Positions 1-6,488 of a stretch of DNA of 9,802 bases are shown piece after piece. The notes under the pieces were generated by a model. That model ran no database searches and was not told where the DNA came from. It saw only the letters and a list, made by a program, of their open reading frames with translations. Position numbers and translations under genes: made by a program. This DNA is from Methylophilaceae bacterium. Lineage in GTDB: Bacteria; Pseudomonadota; Gammaproteobacteria; Burkholderiales; Methylophilaceae. Location of the stretch: positions 1-9,802 of the forward strand of contig JANYIK010000045.1 of NCBI GenBank assembly GCA_025362115.1, in the 5' to 3' direction. Every line of letters begins with the position of its first letter. Within the stretch, counting starts at the first letter, position 1.

Positions 1-44
1 GTAAAATTATCAAAACGCTGCTTCCAGCGGATGTCTGTGCTCAT
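1..44 (-). CDS. Probable ABC transporter permease (OppC/DppC type), 5' fragment only
   Basis: Only the first 14 codons and part of the 15th lie in the window; they read MSTDIRWKQRFDNF. The ATG is placed by a clear Shine-Dalgarno sequence (AGGAG on the minus strand, 52-56) seven bases upstream. The gene begins 16 bases beyond the stop of the OppB-type permease in the same direction. In peptide ABC importers the second permease normally follows the first, and a basic, aromatic N-terminus just before a first membrane helix suits OppC-family proteins. The fragment is too short to show any domain, so the identity is an inference from position. An ATPase gene would be expected further along, outside the window. 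Confidence 0.6.
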   Translation of the reverse strand, partial: MSTDIRWKQRFDNF

Positions 45-51
45 GTGGTTT

Positions 52-56
52 CTCCT
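52..56 (-). promoter_or_regulatory. Ribosome-binding site of the truncated permease gene
   Basis: The minus strand reads AGGAG seven bases before the ATG at 44. It is the best Shine-Dalgarno match in the minus-strand operon and is what fixes the start of the gene leaving the window. Confidence 0.7.
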
Positions 57-60
57 AACA

Positions 61-1080
61 TTATCCCGCCACCCCTCGTCGCACGCGTGGATCAGCCCAG
101 GCGTAAGCAATGTCGGCAAGCAGGTTGCCCAGCAACGTCAACGCCGAGCCTATGGTCAAGATGCCCATGATCACCGGAAAGTCGCGCATCAGCACCGCGT
201 CATAGAACAGTTTGCCCATGCCGGGGATGGCGAACAGCGATTCGGCAATCACCGAACCGCCTATCAGGCCGGGGATGGACAAGCCGAGCAGAGTAATCAA
301 CGGTAGCCAAGCGTTACGCAGCGCATGGCGATAGATGACGGTATTCTCCGGCAAACCCTTGGCGCGCGCGGTGGTGATGTAGTCCTGATGCAGCACGTCC
401 AGCATCCCGTTTTTGACGAACAGCGAAATGCCCGCCAAACCGCCTAAACCCGAGATAAACACCGGTATTGCCAAGTGTTTGATGCCATCCAAGATTTGCG
501 CGAAGAATCCCATGCGTTCAAAATCCAGGCTATGCAGGCCAGAAATCGGTAGCCAGTCATGCGTCACGCCCATCCAATACATCAGCATCAGCGCCAGCCA
601 AAACCCTGGCATGGCAAAGCCAATGAACACAAATATGGTGATACCCCGGTCTGGTGGCCGGTGGTGGGTGAGGGCGGAGATGACTCCCAACGGCAGTGCC
701 ACTACAAAAATTAACACCATACTTAGTACATTGATCAGCAGCGTGATAGGCAGCGCTTCCTGAATCATGCCTTTGCTAATGTTGCCTTGCTTGTCTTTGG
801 TTTGCCAAAATACCGGACGTTGATGGCTGGCGAAGGAGTTACCGAAATCCAGCGTCACCATGCGCTTCAGCCAATAGCCGTACTGCACCATTACCGGTTC
901 GTCCAAGTGGTAAATCTTGCGTAGTTTCTGGATAGATTCCTGGCTGGCTTTGGGATTGAAACTGGCTTCGGTGGTGGTGATGTCGCCAGGCGCCAAGTGC
1001 ATGATAAGGAAAGAAATAAGACTAATCCCAATCAGCAGCGGCACCATCCAGAATAGACGTTTGAGGATGTATTGAATCAT
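61..1080 (-). CDS. Peptide ABC transporter permease, OppB/DppB family
   Basis: This 339-residue inner-membrane protein should form half of the transmembrane channel of a binding-protein-dependent importer for peptides or similar solutes. The N-terminus (MIQYILKRLFWMVPLLIGIS) is the typical first helix of the DppB/OppB family, followed by the family's APGD sequence at about residues 30-33. Further hydrophobic helices lie near 107-135, 146-171, 203-222, 257-280 and 300-327. The cytoplasmic EAA-type loop that contacts the ATPase is seen at about 234-255 (YITTARAKGLPE, then RHALRNA). The C-terminus ADPRVR is usual for the family. The ATG overlaps the stop of the binding-protein gene by four bases (ATGA), so translation is probably coupled. 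The length is normal. The substrate cannot be read from the sequence; peptides are most likely, and murein peptides are possible given mltD upstream. Confidence 0.92.
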   Translation of the reverse strand: MIQYILKRLFWMVPLLIGISLISFLIMHLAPGDITTTEASFNPKASQESIQKLRKIYHLDEPVMVQYGYWLKRMVTLDFGNSFASHQRPVFWQTKDKQGNISKGMIQEALPITLLINVLSMVLIFVVALPLGVISALTHHRPPDRGITIFVFIGFAMPGFWLALMLMYWMGVTHDWLPISGLHSLDFERMGFFAQILDGIKHLAIPVFISGLGGLAGISLFVKNGMLDVLHQDYITTARAKGLPENTVIYRHALRNAWLPLITLLGLSIPGLIGGSVIAESLFAIPGMGKLFYDAVLMRDFPVIMGILTIGSALTLLGNLLADIAYAWADPRVRRGVAG

Positions 1081-2711
1081 GGCGCAATTTCGTTCCGGCG
1101 TAATGGCTCAGGAATATACCAATCTTGAGAGTTCCAGCCTATGCCAGCGGGTGGCGCGGGGTTGTCTATGCCACGGATGCGCTTGTGGATGGCGGGTAGG
1201 CCATAGCCTTCAAACAAGTACACGATGGGGCTATCCTCCAGCAGAATCCTGGAAAATTCATGATAGATTTTCATGCGTTTGTCGGGGTCTAGCTCCAGGC
1301 GGCCTTGTTCCAGCAGTTTATCCACTTGCGGGTTGTTGTAGTTGATGAAGTTGAATTGATTAGGGCCATTCTGTGACGAGTGCCAGATGCTGAATTGATC
1401 CGGATCCAGCGACAAGCTCCAGCCCAGAATCACTACGTCAAAATCACCGGTTTTGATGTGGTTGCCTAGGAAACTCGCCCACTCCAGCACGCGGATGCTG
1501 GCATCTATACCGACCTCTTTCAGGCGGCGCTGAATCAGTACTGCGGCGGTAGAGCGTTGCTTATTTTGATTGACCAGAATCTCGAACGCTAGTGGTTTGC
1601 CGTCGCGCACGAGGATGCCATCACTATTGGTGGTCGTAAAACCGGCATCCTTTAATAAGACTTTGGCGTGTTGCGGGTCATAGCCATAGGGTTTGAGCGC
1701 AGGGTTGACCCAGCGTGTGCCAGGCTTATAGGGTGCGGCGACTGGCTCACCCAGCCCCAACAAAACCCCGTCAATAATTTCTTGTTTGTTGATGGCGTAA
1801 TTAATGGCTTGGCGGACTCTTTTATCATTGAACGGCGCACGTTTTTGGTTGAAACCGAGGTAGGTATAGCCGTTGCCCAGTTCCTTGTATAGCGCGATTT
1901 TTTGCTTGAGTTCTGGCCGCGCCGGAACGATGCGGGCGTATTGGATGGGGTCGAGGTTCATCACGTCTATGTTATCTGCCATCAATTCCAGAAACTGCGC
2001 GGCAGGGTCGGGGATGAACCGCGACACCAGGCGTTCAATCTTGGGTTGCCCCTGAGTGGCTAAGGGATTGGCTTCCAGCTCGATGCGCTCGCCATTTTTC
2101 CAGGTCTTGAGCTTGTAATAATGGCTGCCAACTGGGTTGCGGGCAAAGGCGGTGGTGTTGATGTCCTGACCCTTCAACAAATGCTGCGGCATGATTTGCA
2201 GTCCGGCCCAAGAGTCCATCGCCGGCGCGTAGGGTTGTTGATAGGTGACGCTGAAGGTGAGTGGGTCTGGGGCTTCGGCTTTGGTCACCAACTTGAAGTC
2301 AGCGCCATACGGAGTGCGGGTTTTTTCGTCGGTGACCAGTTGCCAAGTAAACAGCAAGTCTGCACTGGTGAGCGGTGCGCCATCTGCCCATTTGAGGTTG
2401 GGTTTAAGCTTGAAGGTGATGGTCTTTTGGTCAGAGGAAACTTGCCAAGATTCGGCTAATTCGCCTTCTAATTCCAGATTTTTGTCGTACCTTACCAGAC
2501 TGTTGAAAATATGGCTGGCGATAGCAGATGAGGCGGATTCTCCGGCAATCATGGGTATCAAGCCAGAAGGTTCGCCCGTCATGGCATCCAACATAGTGCC
2601 CCCAGCTTGTGGCGGGTAGGCTTGCTCTAGGTTGGTGTGCTGGCTGGGGGCGGGTTTGCTACATGCGGCTAAAGACAAAATCAGAACCACGGGGAGCAAA
2701 AAATAACGCAT
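1077..2711 (-). CDS. Peptide-binding lipoprotein of an ABC importer (solute-binding protein family 5)
   Basis: This 544-residue periplasmic protein should capture peptides and hand them to the membrane permeases. Residues 1-17 form a lipoprotein signal peptide with lipobox LAAC, so Cys17 would be lipidated and the protein membrane-anchored. The mature part matches the OppA/DppA family (SBP_bac_5): ELAESW at 84-89, the KPNLKWADGAPLTSADLLFTW region near 103-123, a central region with VRQAINYAINKQEII, and WSLSLDP further on. The start is 12 bases after the mltD stop and has no strong Shine-Dalgarno sequence, which suggests translation after mltD from one mRNA. The stop overlaps the permease start. 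Family-5 proteins bind di- and oligopeptides, nickel, haem or murein peptides, and the sequence does not tell these apart. Confidence 0.92.
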   Translation of the reverse strand: MRYFLLPVVLILSLAACSKPAPSQHTNLEQAYPPQAGGTMLDAMTGEPSGLIPMIAGESASSAIASHIFNSLVRYDKNLELEGELAESWQVSSDQKTITFKLKPNLKWADGAPLTSADLLFTWQLVTDEKTRTPYGADFKLVTKAEAPDPLTFSVTYQQPYAPAMDSWAGLQIMPQHLLKGQDINTTAFARNPVGSHYYKLKTWKNGERIELEANPLATQGQPKIERLVSRFIPDPAAQFLELMADNIDVMNLDPIQYARIVPARPELKQKIALYKELGNGYTYLGFNQKRAPFNDKRVRQAINYAINKQEIIDGVLLGLGEPVAAPYKPGTRWVNPALKPYGYDPQHAKVLLKDAGFTTTNSDGILVRDGKPLAFEILVNQNKQRSTAAVLIQRRLKEVGIDASIRVLEWASFLGNHIKTGDFDVVILGWSLSLDPDQFSIWHSSQNGPNQFNFINYNNPQVDKLLEQGRLELDPDKRMKIYHEFSRILLEDSPIVYLFEGYGLPAIHKRIRGIDNPAPPAGIGWNSQDWYIPEPLRRNEIAP

Positions 2712-2723
2712 GAGTGAAAATCT

Positions 2724-4367
2724 TTAAGCCGCGTCGGGTTTGTAGATAGTGAGTCTGAGACCTGGCAGAATGCGGTTGCCCTTCATGTTGTTCCAGCGTT
2801 GCAAATCATCAGTGGCGACATTGAATTTTTTGGCGATGCTGACCAAGGTTTCACCGCGCTTGACCACGTAGCGCGTCTTGCCCACCGCCGCCCACTTTTT
2901 GCTGCCTTTAGTAGCAATCTTCACCGCCGACGCATTGCCAACCACCAGGCTTTGTCCGTGCCTTAGTTTGGCGCTCTTTAAGCCATTAAGTGCTAGCAGT
3001 TGCTGGGTGGTCATGTTGTTGCGCTTGGCGATTTTGAAGGCAGTGTCGCCCCTCTTAACCACATACTGTCTTTTCACGGCCGGTCTGTCTTCAGTTTTGG
3101 TACTTTGCCCCAAGTCTTCACTGGCGATGGGGGTTTCCAATACCAGCGCTTCTTTGTTGCCGTCCGGTGCGGGCACTAACAGAGGCTGGTTGGATTTGAG
3201 CCGAGCCTTGGAGGAAAGATCGTTGACTTCCCTCAGTTCAGCCACACTCACGCCATATTTTTTGGCGACATTGCTCAAAGGTTCGCCACGCTTGGCGCGG
3301 TAGGTCTGCCAGCTCACCAAAGATTTATCGTAACTAGCCAAATTGCTGGCGAACTCCTGTTCCTTGCCTACTGGTAGCAAGATGTTTTGCTGACCGTTGC
3401 TATTACTCATCACTGGCCTGTTGTGCGCTGGATTGAGTTGCGTGAACTCGGACATGGAAACCCCAGACAACTTGGCAGCCAGTTTTACGTCTATCTTACT
3501 GGGAGCACTCACCGAGGTAAAATAAGGCTGATTGGCGATGGTCTTGATCTGCAAGCCGTATTGTTCTGGGTTGGTGACGATGTTCTTTACCGCTTGCAGT
3601 TTAGGTACGTACTCTTTGGTTTCTGATGGCAGTTGCAGACTTTGGTAATCGGTAGGTAAACCCTTGCGGCGATTACGTTCTATAGCACGTTGTACTGTGC
3701 CTTCACCCGCGTTATAGGCCGCAAGCGCCAGTTCCCATGTGCCAAACATCACATGCAGTTTTTCCAAGTAGTTCAATGCGGCATCGGTGGCGGCGGTGAC
3801 ATCGCGGCGATTGTCTGTCCACCAATCCTGCTTCAGGCCGAAGTTCTTGCCTGTAGAAGGAATGAATTGCCAGATACCGGAGGCCTTGCTACGTGAGTAG
3901 GCTTCAGGATTGAAAGCGCTCTCCACCATAGGCAATAGAGCAATTTCGGTGGGCATGCCACGTTTCTGTACTTCTTCCACGATGTGGTAGAGATACATCT
4001 GGCTACGACCTATCATGCGTTGTACGTATTCAGGCCGTGCGGCGTACCAAGCCTCGTGCGTGGCGGTGAATGGTGACTGTAGATTGGCCATGCCAAAGCC
4101 ACCACGTATGCGTTGCCAGAGGTCGTTGGTGGGTATAGGTGGAGCGGCGGCTTGCTGTTTAGGGATGAAGGGCGCAACTGTTACTGGCTCGTCGGGTGCC
4201 GGTATGTCGGCGGACAAATAGTCGGGGTCGGTCAATAGTTCTTGACCGTAATAATTAAGCTCAGGCTGGGTATCTTCAGAATTGGCAGTATCGGCAAGCA
4301 CGCCGCTAGAAACCAATAGCAGTGCCAGCAACGCAGAATTTAGTCTAATCGTGGAAGGCGTAAACAT
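2724..4367 (-). CDS. mltD: Membrane-bound lytic murein transglycosylase D-like protein with three LysM repeats
   Basis: This 547-residue exported enzyme should cleave the MurNAc-GlcNAc bond of peptidoglycan, releasing 1,6-anhydromuropeptides. The signal peptide spans about 1-25 (VLA before Asp26). The SLT catalytic domain covers about 110-260, with the probable catalytic Glu149 in PMVES, then GIWQFIPSTG (164-173) and AYNAGEGTV (217-225). Three LysM peptidoglycan-binding repeats follow at about 354-398, 433-476 and 498-542, the last two opening with YVVKRG. E. coli MltD is a shorter lipoprotein; this protein contains no cysteine, so it cannot be lipidated and is probably soluble in the periplasm or held by its LysM repeats. 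It lies after gloB as in E. coli, and 12 bases ahead of a peptide importer. No Shine-Dalgarno sequence precedes the ATG; see the promoter entry. Confidence 0.93.
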   Translation of the reverse strand: MFTPSTIRLNSALLALLLVSSGVLADTANSEDTQPELNYYGQELLTDPDYLSADIPAPDEPVTVAPFIPKQQAAAPPIPTNDLWQRIRGGFGMANLQSPFTATHEAWYAARPEYVQRMIGRSQMYLYHIVEEVQKRGMPTEIALLPMVESAFNPEAYSRSKASGIWQFIPSTGKNFGLKQDWWTDNRRDVTAATDAALNYLEKLHVMFGTWELALAAYNAGEGTVQRAIERNRRKGLPTDYQSLQLPSETKEYVPKLQAVKNIVTNPEQYGLQIKTIANQPYFTSVSAPSKIDVKLAAKLSGVSMSEFTQLNPAHNRPVMSNSNGQQNILLPVGKEQEFASNLASYDKSLVSWQTYRAKRGEPLSNVAKKYGVSVAELREVNDLSSKARLKSNQPLLVPAPDGNKEALVLETPIASEDLGQSTKTEDRPAVKRQYVVKRGDTAFKIAKRNNMTTQQLLALNGLKSAKLRHGQSLVVGNASAVKIATKGSKKWAAVGKTRYVVKRGETLVSIAKKFNVATDDLQRWNNMKGNRILPGLRLTIYKPDAA

Positions 4368-4375
4368 TGAGGCGG

Positions 4376-4404
4376 ATGTTACCCAACAAGGTGGTCGCCG
4401 TCAA
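4376..4404 (-). promoter_or_regulatory. Candidate sigma-70 promoter of mltD, possibly giving a leaderless mRNA
   Basis: On the minus strand TTGACG (4399-4404, five of six consensus bases) and TAACAT (4376-4381, four of six) are separated by exactly 17 bases. The -10 box ends eight bases before the mltD ATG, so transcription would start at or next to the ATG. The absence of a Shine-Dalgarno sequence agrees with this. The match is by eye only, and the gene could also be read from gloB through the 74-base gap, where I see no terminator. Confidence 0.4.
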
Positions 4405-4441
4405 GCTGATAAAAATAGTGCCATGTTGCTTAACTAATTGA

Positions 4442-5179
4442 TTAAAAGTTATTTTTAAGTTCTCTTGTCATGCGAAAAACTGTCAATTTATCAGAGCTAT
4501 TGGCAATTTCTTGCAGCGCCGCCGTGTCGCAACGTAAAAACGGGTTGGTGGCTTTTTCCAGTTTCAGTGTGGAGGGCAGGGTAGGCAGACCTTGGTCTCT
4601 GAGTTTCTGATCGGTTTGTTGGCGGGCTTGTAGTGCTGTGTTGTCAGGATCAACGCTGAGCGCGAAACGAATGTTATTCAAAGTGTATTCATGGGCGCAA
4701 TAGACCAGCGTATCGTCCGGCAGCTGGGCGATTTTTTGTAACGAGACGTATAGCTGCTCGGCGCTGCCGTCAAAGATGCGCCCACATCCGCATCCAAACA
4801 GCGTGTCGCCACAGAACAGCGAATTTCCGCCATAATACGCCACGTGTATGGCGGTGTGGCCGGGCACATTGAGTACCTTGAATGTGGTGCCGAAGAGCGT
4901 GATTTCATCAGCTTCGACGACAGTTTGATAAGGGAAATCGAACACCGGATTGTGCGGTGCATAGACCGGACAATTGAACTGACCTAGCAGCACATTCACA
5001 CCTCCGATGTGGTCGCTGTGATGGTGGGTCACCAAAATGGCGCTCAAAGTTAAGTTGTGTTGCTGTAGATAAGCCAATACCGGCGCGGCATCACCAGGGT
5101 CAACCGCCACGGCTTGATGGCCTTGTACCATGAGCCACAGGTAGTTGTCACTAAAGGCGGGGATAGGGATCACTTGCAT
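4442..5179 (-). CDS. gloB: Hydroxyacylglutathione hydrolase (glyoxalase II)
   Basis: This 245-residue cytoplasmic metallo-hydrolase should split S-lactoylglutathione into lactate and glutathione, the second step of methylglyoxal detoxification. The metallo-beta-lactamase motif THHHSDH is at residues 51-57. With His108 (PGHT), Asp125 (CGDTLF) and His163 (CAHEYT) it gives the full set of seven ligands for two metals. The GCGCGR segment (129-134) and the C-terminal NPFLR (212-216) are also typical of the family. The reading frame stays open up to 5350, but the start chosen is the ATG giving MQVIPIPAFSDNYLW, the usual glyoxalase II N-terminus; the extra upstream residues resemble nothing and lie inside the divergent gene. 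The start codon overlaps the divergent methyltransferase ATG. mltD follows in the same direction, as in E. coli. Confidence 0.95.
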   Translation of the reverse strand: MQVIPIPAFSDNYLWLMVQGHQAVAVDPGDAAPVLAYLQQHNLTLSAILVTHHHSDHIGGVNVLLGQFNCPVYAPHNPVFDFPYQTVVEADEITLFGTTFKVLNVPGHTAIHVAYYGGNSLFCGDTLFGCGCGRIFDGSAEQLYVSLQKIAQLPDDTLVYCAHEYTLNNIRFALSVDPDNTALQARQQTDQKLRDQGLPTLPSTLKLEKATNPFLRCDTAALQEIANSSDKLTVFRMTRELKNNF

Positions 5180-5906
5180 GACCGACATCATAAGCGAATC
5201 TGAATGGCTTGCGACACCATTAGGGCAGCATGTCCTAGCGGCAGAGCAAGCTTTGTATGATGCCGCTGTGACCGACATTTTTGGCTTTAACGCGGTACAA
5301 CTGGGTTTACCACAGGCAGATTTACTGCATAACAGCCGTATTTCTTTCAAGTTGCTGGCGGGTGGACAAGGTCAATTGCACTGTGACTTTGAGCAGTTGC
5401 CTCTGGCAACCAATAGCCTGGATTTGGTGCTGCTGCCGCATGTTTTGGAATTTTCCAGTAACCCGCATCAGGTATTGCGTGATGCTGAACGCGCACTGGT
5501 GCCGGAAGGGCATCTCATCATCAGTGGCTATAACCCGTTCAGCTTGTGGGGCTTGCGGCGCTTATTGGGTAAGCGCACTGCTTACCCTTGGCGTGGGCAG
5601 TTCATCTCGCTGATGCGCTTGAAAGACTGGTTAGCCCTGTTGGGTTTGGAAGTCGTCGGCGGGCGCATGACGTGTTACGCAGTGCCGATGCGTAGCCCCA
5701 AATGGTTGGCGCGTTTTGACTGGATGAACAAGGCCGGAGATCGCTGGTGGCCGATGATGGGCGGGGTGTATTTTTTGGTGGCGAAAAAGCGCGTCATGGG
5801 AATGCGCTTGATACGTCCGCAATGGGGCGGCAAGCATCTGGCACAAGTACTGATGCCGCGCCCAAGGCCGACGCAACGTGTTGAAAATCAAAAAAACGAA
5901 AGTTAG
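5178..5906 (+). CDS. yafS: Putative SAM-dependent methyltransferase, YafS type
   Basis: This 242-residue protein resembles the type-11 methyltransferase family and E. coli YafS, whose substrate is unknown to me. The clearest family block is at about 74-124: LPLATNSLDLVLLPHVLEF, then a helix with LRDAERALVPEGHLIISG and NPFSLWGLRRL. These correspond to the acidic strand 4 and strand 5 regions of the class I fold. The usual glycine-rich SAM loop is not evident: residues 32-45 read TDIFGFNAVQLGLP, without GxGxG. ATG at 5178 is preferred, with AGGG at 5165-5168 nine bases upstream. An in-frame TTG at 5145 would add 11 residues but would run into gloB. The position between gloB and rnhA matches yafS in E. 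coli. The C-terminus is basic and probably disordered. Confidence 0.85.
   Translation: MTDIISESEWLATPLGQHVLAAEQALYDAAVTDIFGFNAVQLGLPQADLLHNSRISFKLLAGGQGQLHCDFEQLPLATNSLDLVLLPHVLEFSSNPHQVLRDAERALVPEGHLIISGYNPFSLWGLRRLLGKRTAYPWRGQFISLMRLKDWLALLGLEVVGGRMTCYAVPMRSPKWLARFDWMNKAGDRWWPMMGGVYFLVAKKRVMGMRLIRPQWGGKHLAQVLMPRPRPTQRVENQKNES
5187..5214 (-). promoter_or_regulatory. Weak candidate promoter of gloB inside the methyltransferase gene
   Basis: On the minus strand TATGAT (5187-5192, five of six consensus bases) lies seven bases before the gloB ATG. A poor -35 match, TCGCAA (5209-5214, three of six), sits 16 bases further up. Because the neighbouring start codons overlap, any gloB promoter must lie in methyltransferase coding sequence. 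This is the best candidate by eye, and it would also predict a nearly leaderless mRNA. Confidence 0.22.
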
Positions 5907-6025
5907 AAAACTCAAATTTCTAAGGCAGGCAAGGCGCGAGCAAAAAATTGCGACGCGGCATATGGGTTATATGTAAGGAGCTATTTTTTGTGAGCAACGC
6001 AGCATGGCGACGAAAGTTGAGTTTT
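5907..6025. repeat. 119-bp imperfect palindromic element filling the gap before rnhA
   Basis: The ends are inverted copies: 5907-5920 (AAAACTCAAATTTC) pairs with 6012-6025 at 13 of 14 positions. The centre is a perfect 5-bp dyad CATAT/ATATG (5959-5963 and 5969-5973) around GGGTT. Both dyads share the same axis at base 5966, and A-rich and T-rich runs (5942-5947 and 5984-5989) also face each other. The rest of the arms pairs only patchily. The element begins directly after the methyltransferase stop and ends one base before the rnhA ATG. This architecture fits a non-coding interspersed palindromic repeat or miniature inverted-repeat element. Other copies cannot be seen in this window, so mobility is an inference. 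Confidence 0.6.
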
Positions 6026-6034
6026 TATGATTGA
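5990..6034 (+). other. Possible 14-residue leader ORF overlapping the rnhA start
   Basis: A GTG at 5990 opens a 14-codon frame (MSNAAWRRKLSFYD) ending at TGA 6032-6034, five bases past the first bases of rnhA. It is preceded by TAAGGAG (5974-5980), the best ribosome-binding sequence on this strand, with a nine-base spacer. rnhA itself lacks such a site, so ribosomes ending here could re-initiate at the rnhA ATG. A second tiny frame, ATG 6004 to TGA 6028-6030 (eight codons), overlaps the rnhA ATG as ATGA. No homology supports either as a peptide; they may be accidents of the repeat sequence. Confidence 0.25.
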
Positions 6035-6488
6035 GATTTACGCTGACGGCGCGTGTAAGGGCAATCCCGGCCCCGGTGGCTGGGGTGCTTGGCTAAAGGC
6101 GGGTGAGCATGAAAAAGAACTGTTCGGCGGCGAGCTAGGTACGACAAACAACCGCATGGAACTTACCGCCGTCATCCGTGCTTTGGAACAGCTCAAACAG
6201 CCATCACAGGTGCGGGTTTCCACCGATTCCCAATACGTGCAAAAAGGCATCAGCGAGTGGATACATGGTTGGAAGGTGCGTGGCTGGAAAACAAGCAATA
6301 AAGCGCCCGTAAAAAATGTGGATTTGTGGAAGGCGCTAGATGAGATATCTAGTCTTCATCAAATTGAGTGGGTGTGGGTAAAAGGTCACGCCGGCCACGA
6401 AGGTAATGAGCGGGCGGACATGTTGGCGAATAAAGGAGTGGAGTTAGTGGTTAACAAGCCATTAAATGCGCATGTTCCTTCCCCCTAG
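6027..6488 (+). CDS. rnhA: Ribonuclease HI
   Basis: This 153-residue cytoplasmic enzyme should cut the RNA strand of RNA-DNA hybrids, removing primers and R-loops. All four acidic catalytic residues are present: Asp7 (YADGAC), Glu45 (NNRMEL), Asp67 (STDSQY) and Asp131 (NERAD), with the helper His121 in KGHAGH. The segment at 79-97, containing IHGWKVRGWKTSNK, matches the basic handle of E. coli RNase HI. The length is normal (E. coli 155). The start is the only sensible ATG, but the bases before it (AGTTGAGTTTTT) lack a clear Shine-Dalgarno sequence and belong to a palindromic repeat. The last three residues (PSP) and the stop codon lie in a second hairpin repeat, so the C-terminal tail may have been reshaped by an insertion. 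dnaQ follows 58 bases later on the same strand. Confidence 0.97.
   Translation: MIEIYADGACKGNPGPGGWGAWLKAGEHEKELFGGELGTTNNRMELTAVIRALEQLKQPSQVRVSTDSQYVQKGISEWIHGWKVRGWKTSNKAPVKNVDLWKALDEISSLHQIEWVWVKGHAGHEGNERADMLANKGVELVVNKPLNAHVPSP

Noticed and set aside
31..306. Plus-strand open frame opposite the OppB-type permease, and similar frames of 60-150 codons opposite or within the other genes
   Set aside because: They lie fully inside genes with clear family motifs, have no ribosome-binding sites or recognisable domains, and follow the codon pattern of the real gene on the other strand or frame.
5145..5177. TTG start for the methyltransferase, 11 residues longer
   Set aside because: It would run 35 bases into gloB with a rare start codon. 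ATG 5178 has an acceptable AGGG upstream.
5180..5350. N-terminal extension of gloB by 57 residues on the minus strand
   Set aside because: The frame is open, but the added residues are cysteine- and serine-rich without family resemblance, and they lie wholly opposite the methyltransferase gene. MQVIPIPAFSDN is the normal glyoxalase II start.
5896..6018. ACGAAAGTT direct repeat (5896-5904 and 6010-6018) as a target-site duplication of the palindromic element
   Set aside because: The right copy lies within the inverted arm rather than outside it, so the two copies do not flank the element. It may just be part of the repeat sequence or chance.
6336..6352. Inverted repeat CTAGAT/ATCTAG inside rnhA
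   Set aside because: It is only six base pairs, lies in well-conserved coding sequence, and a match of this length is expected by chance.
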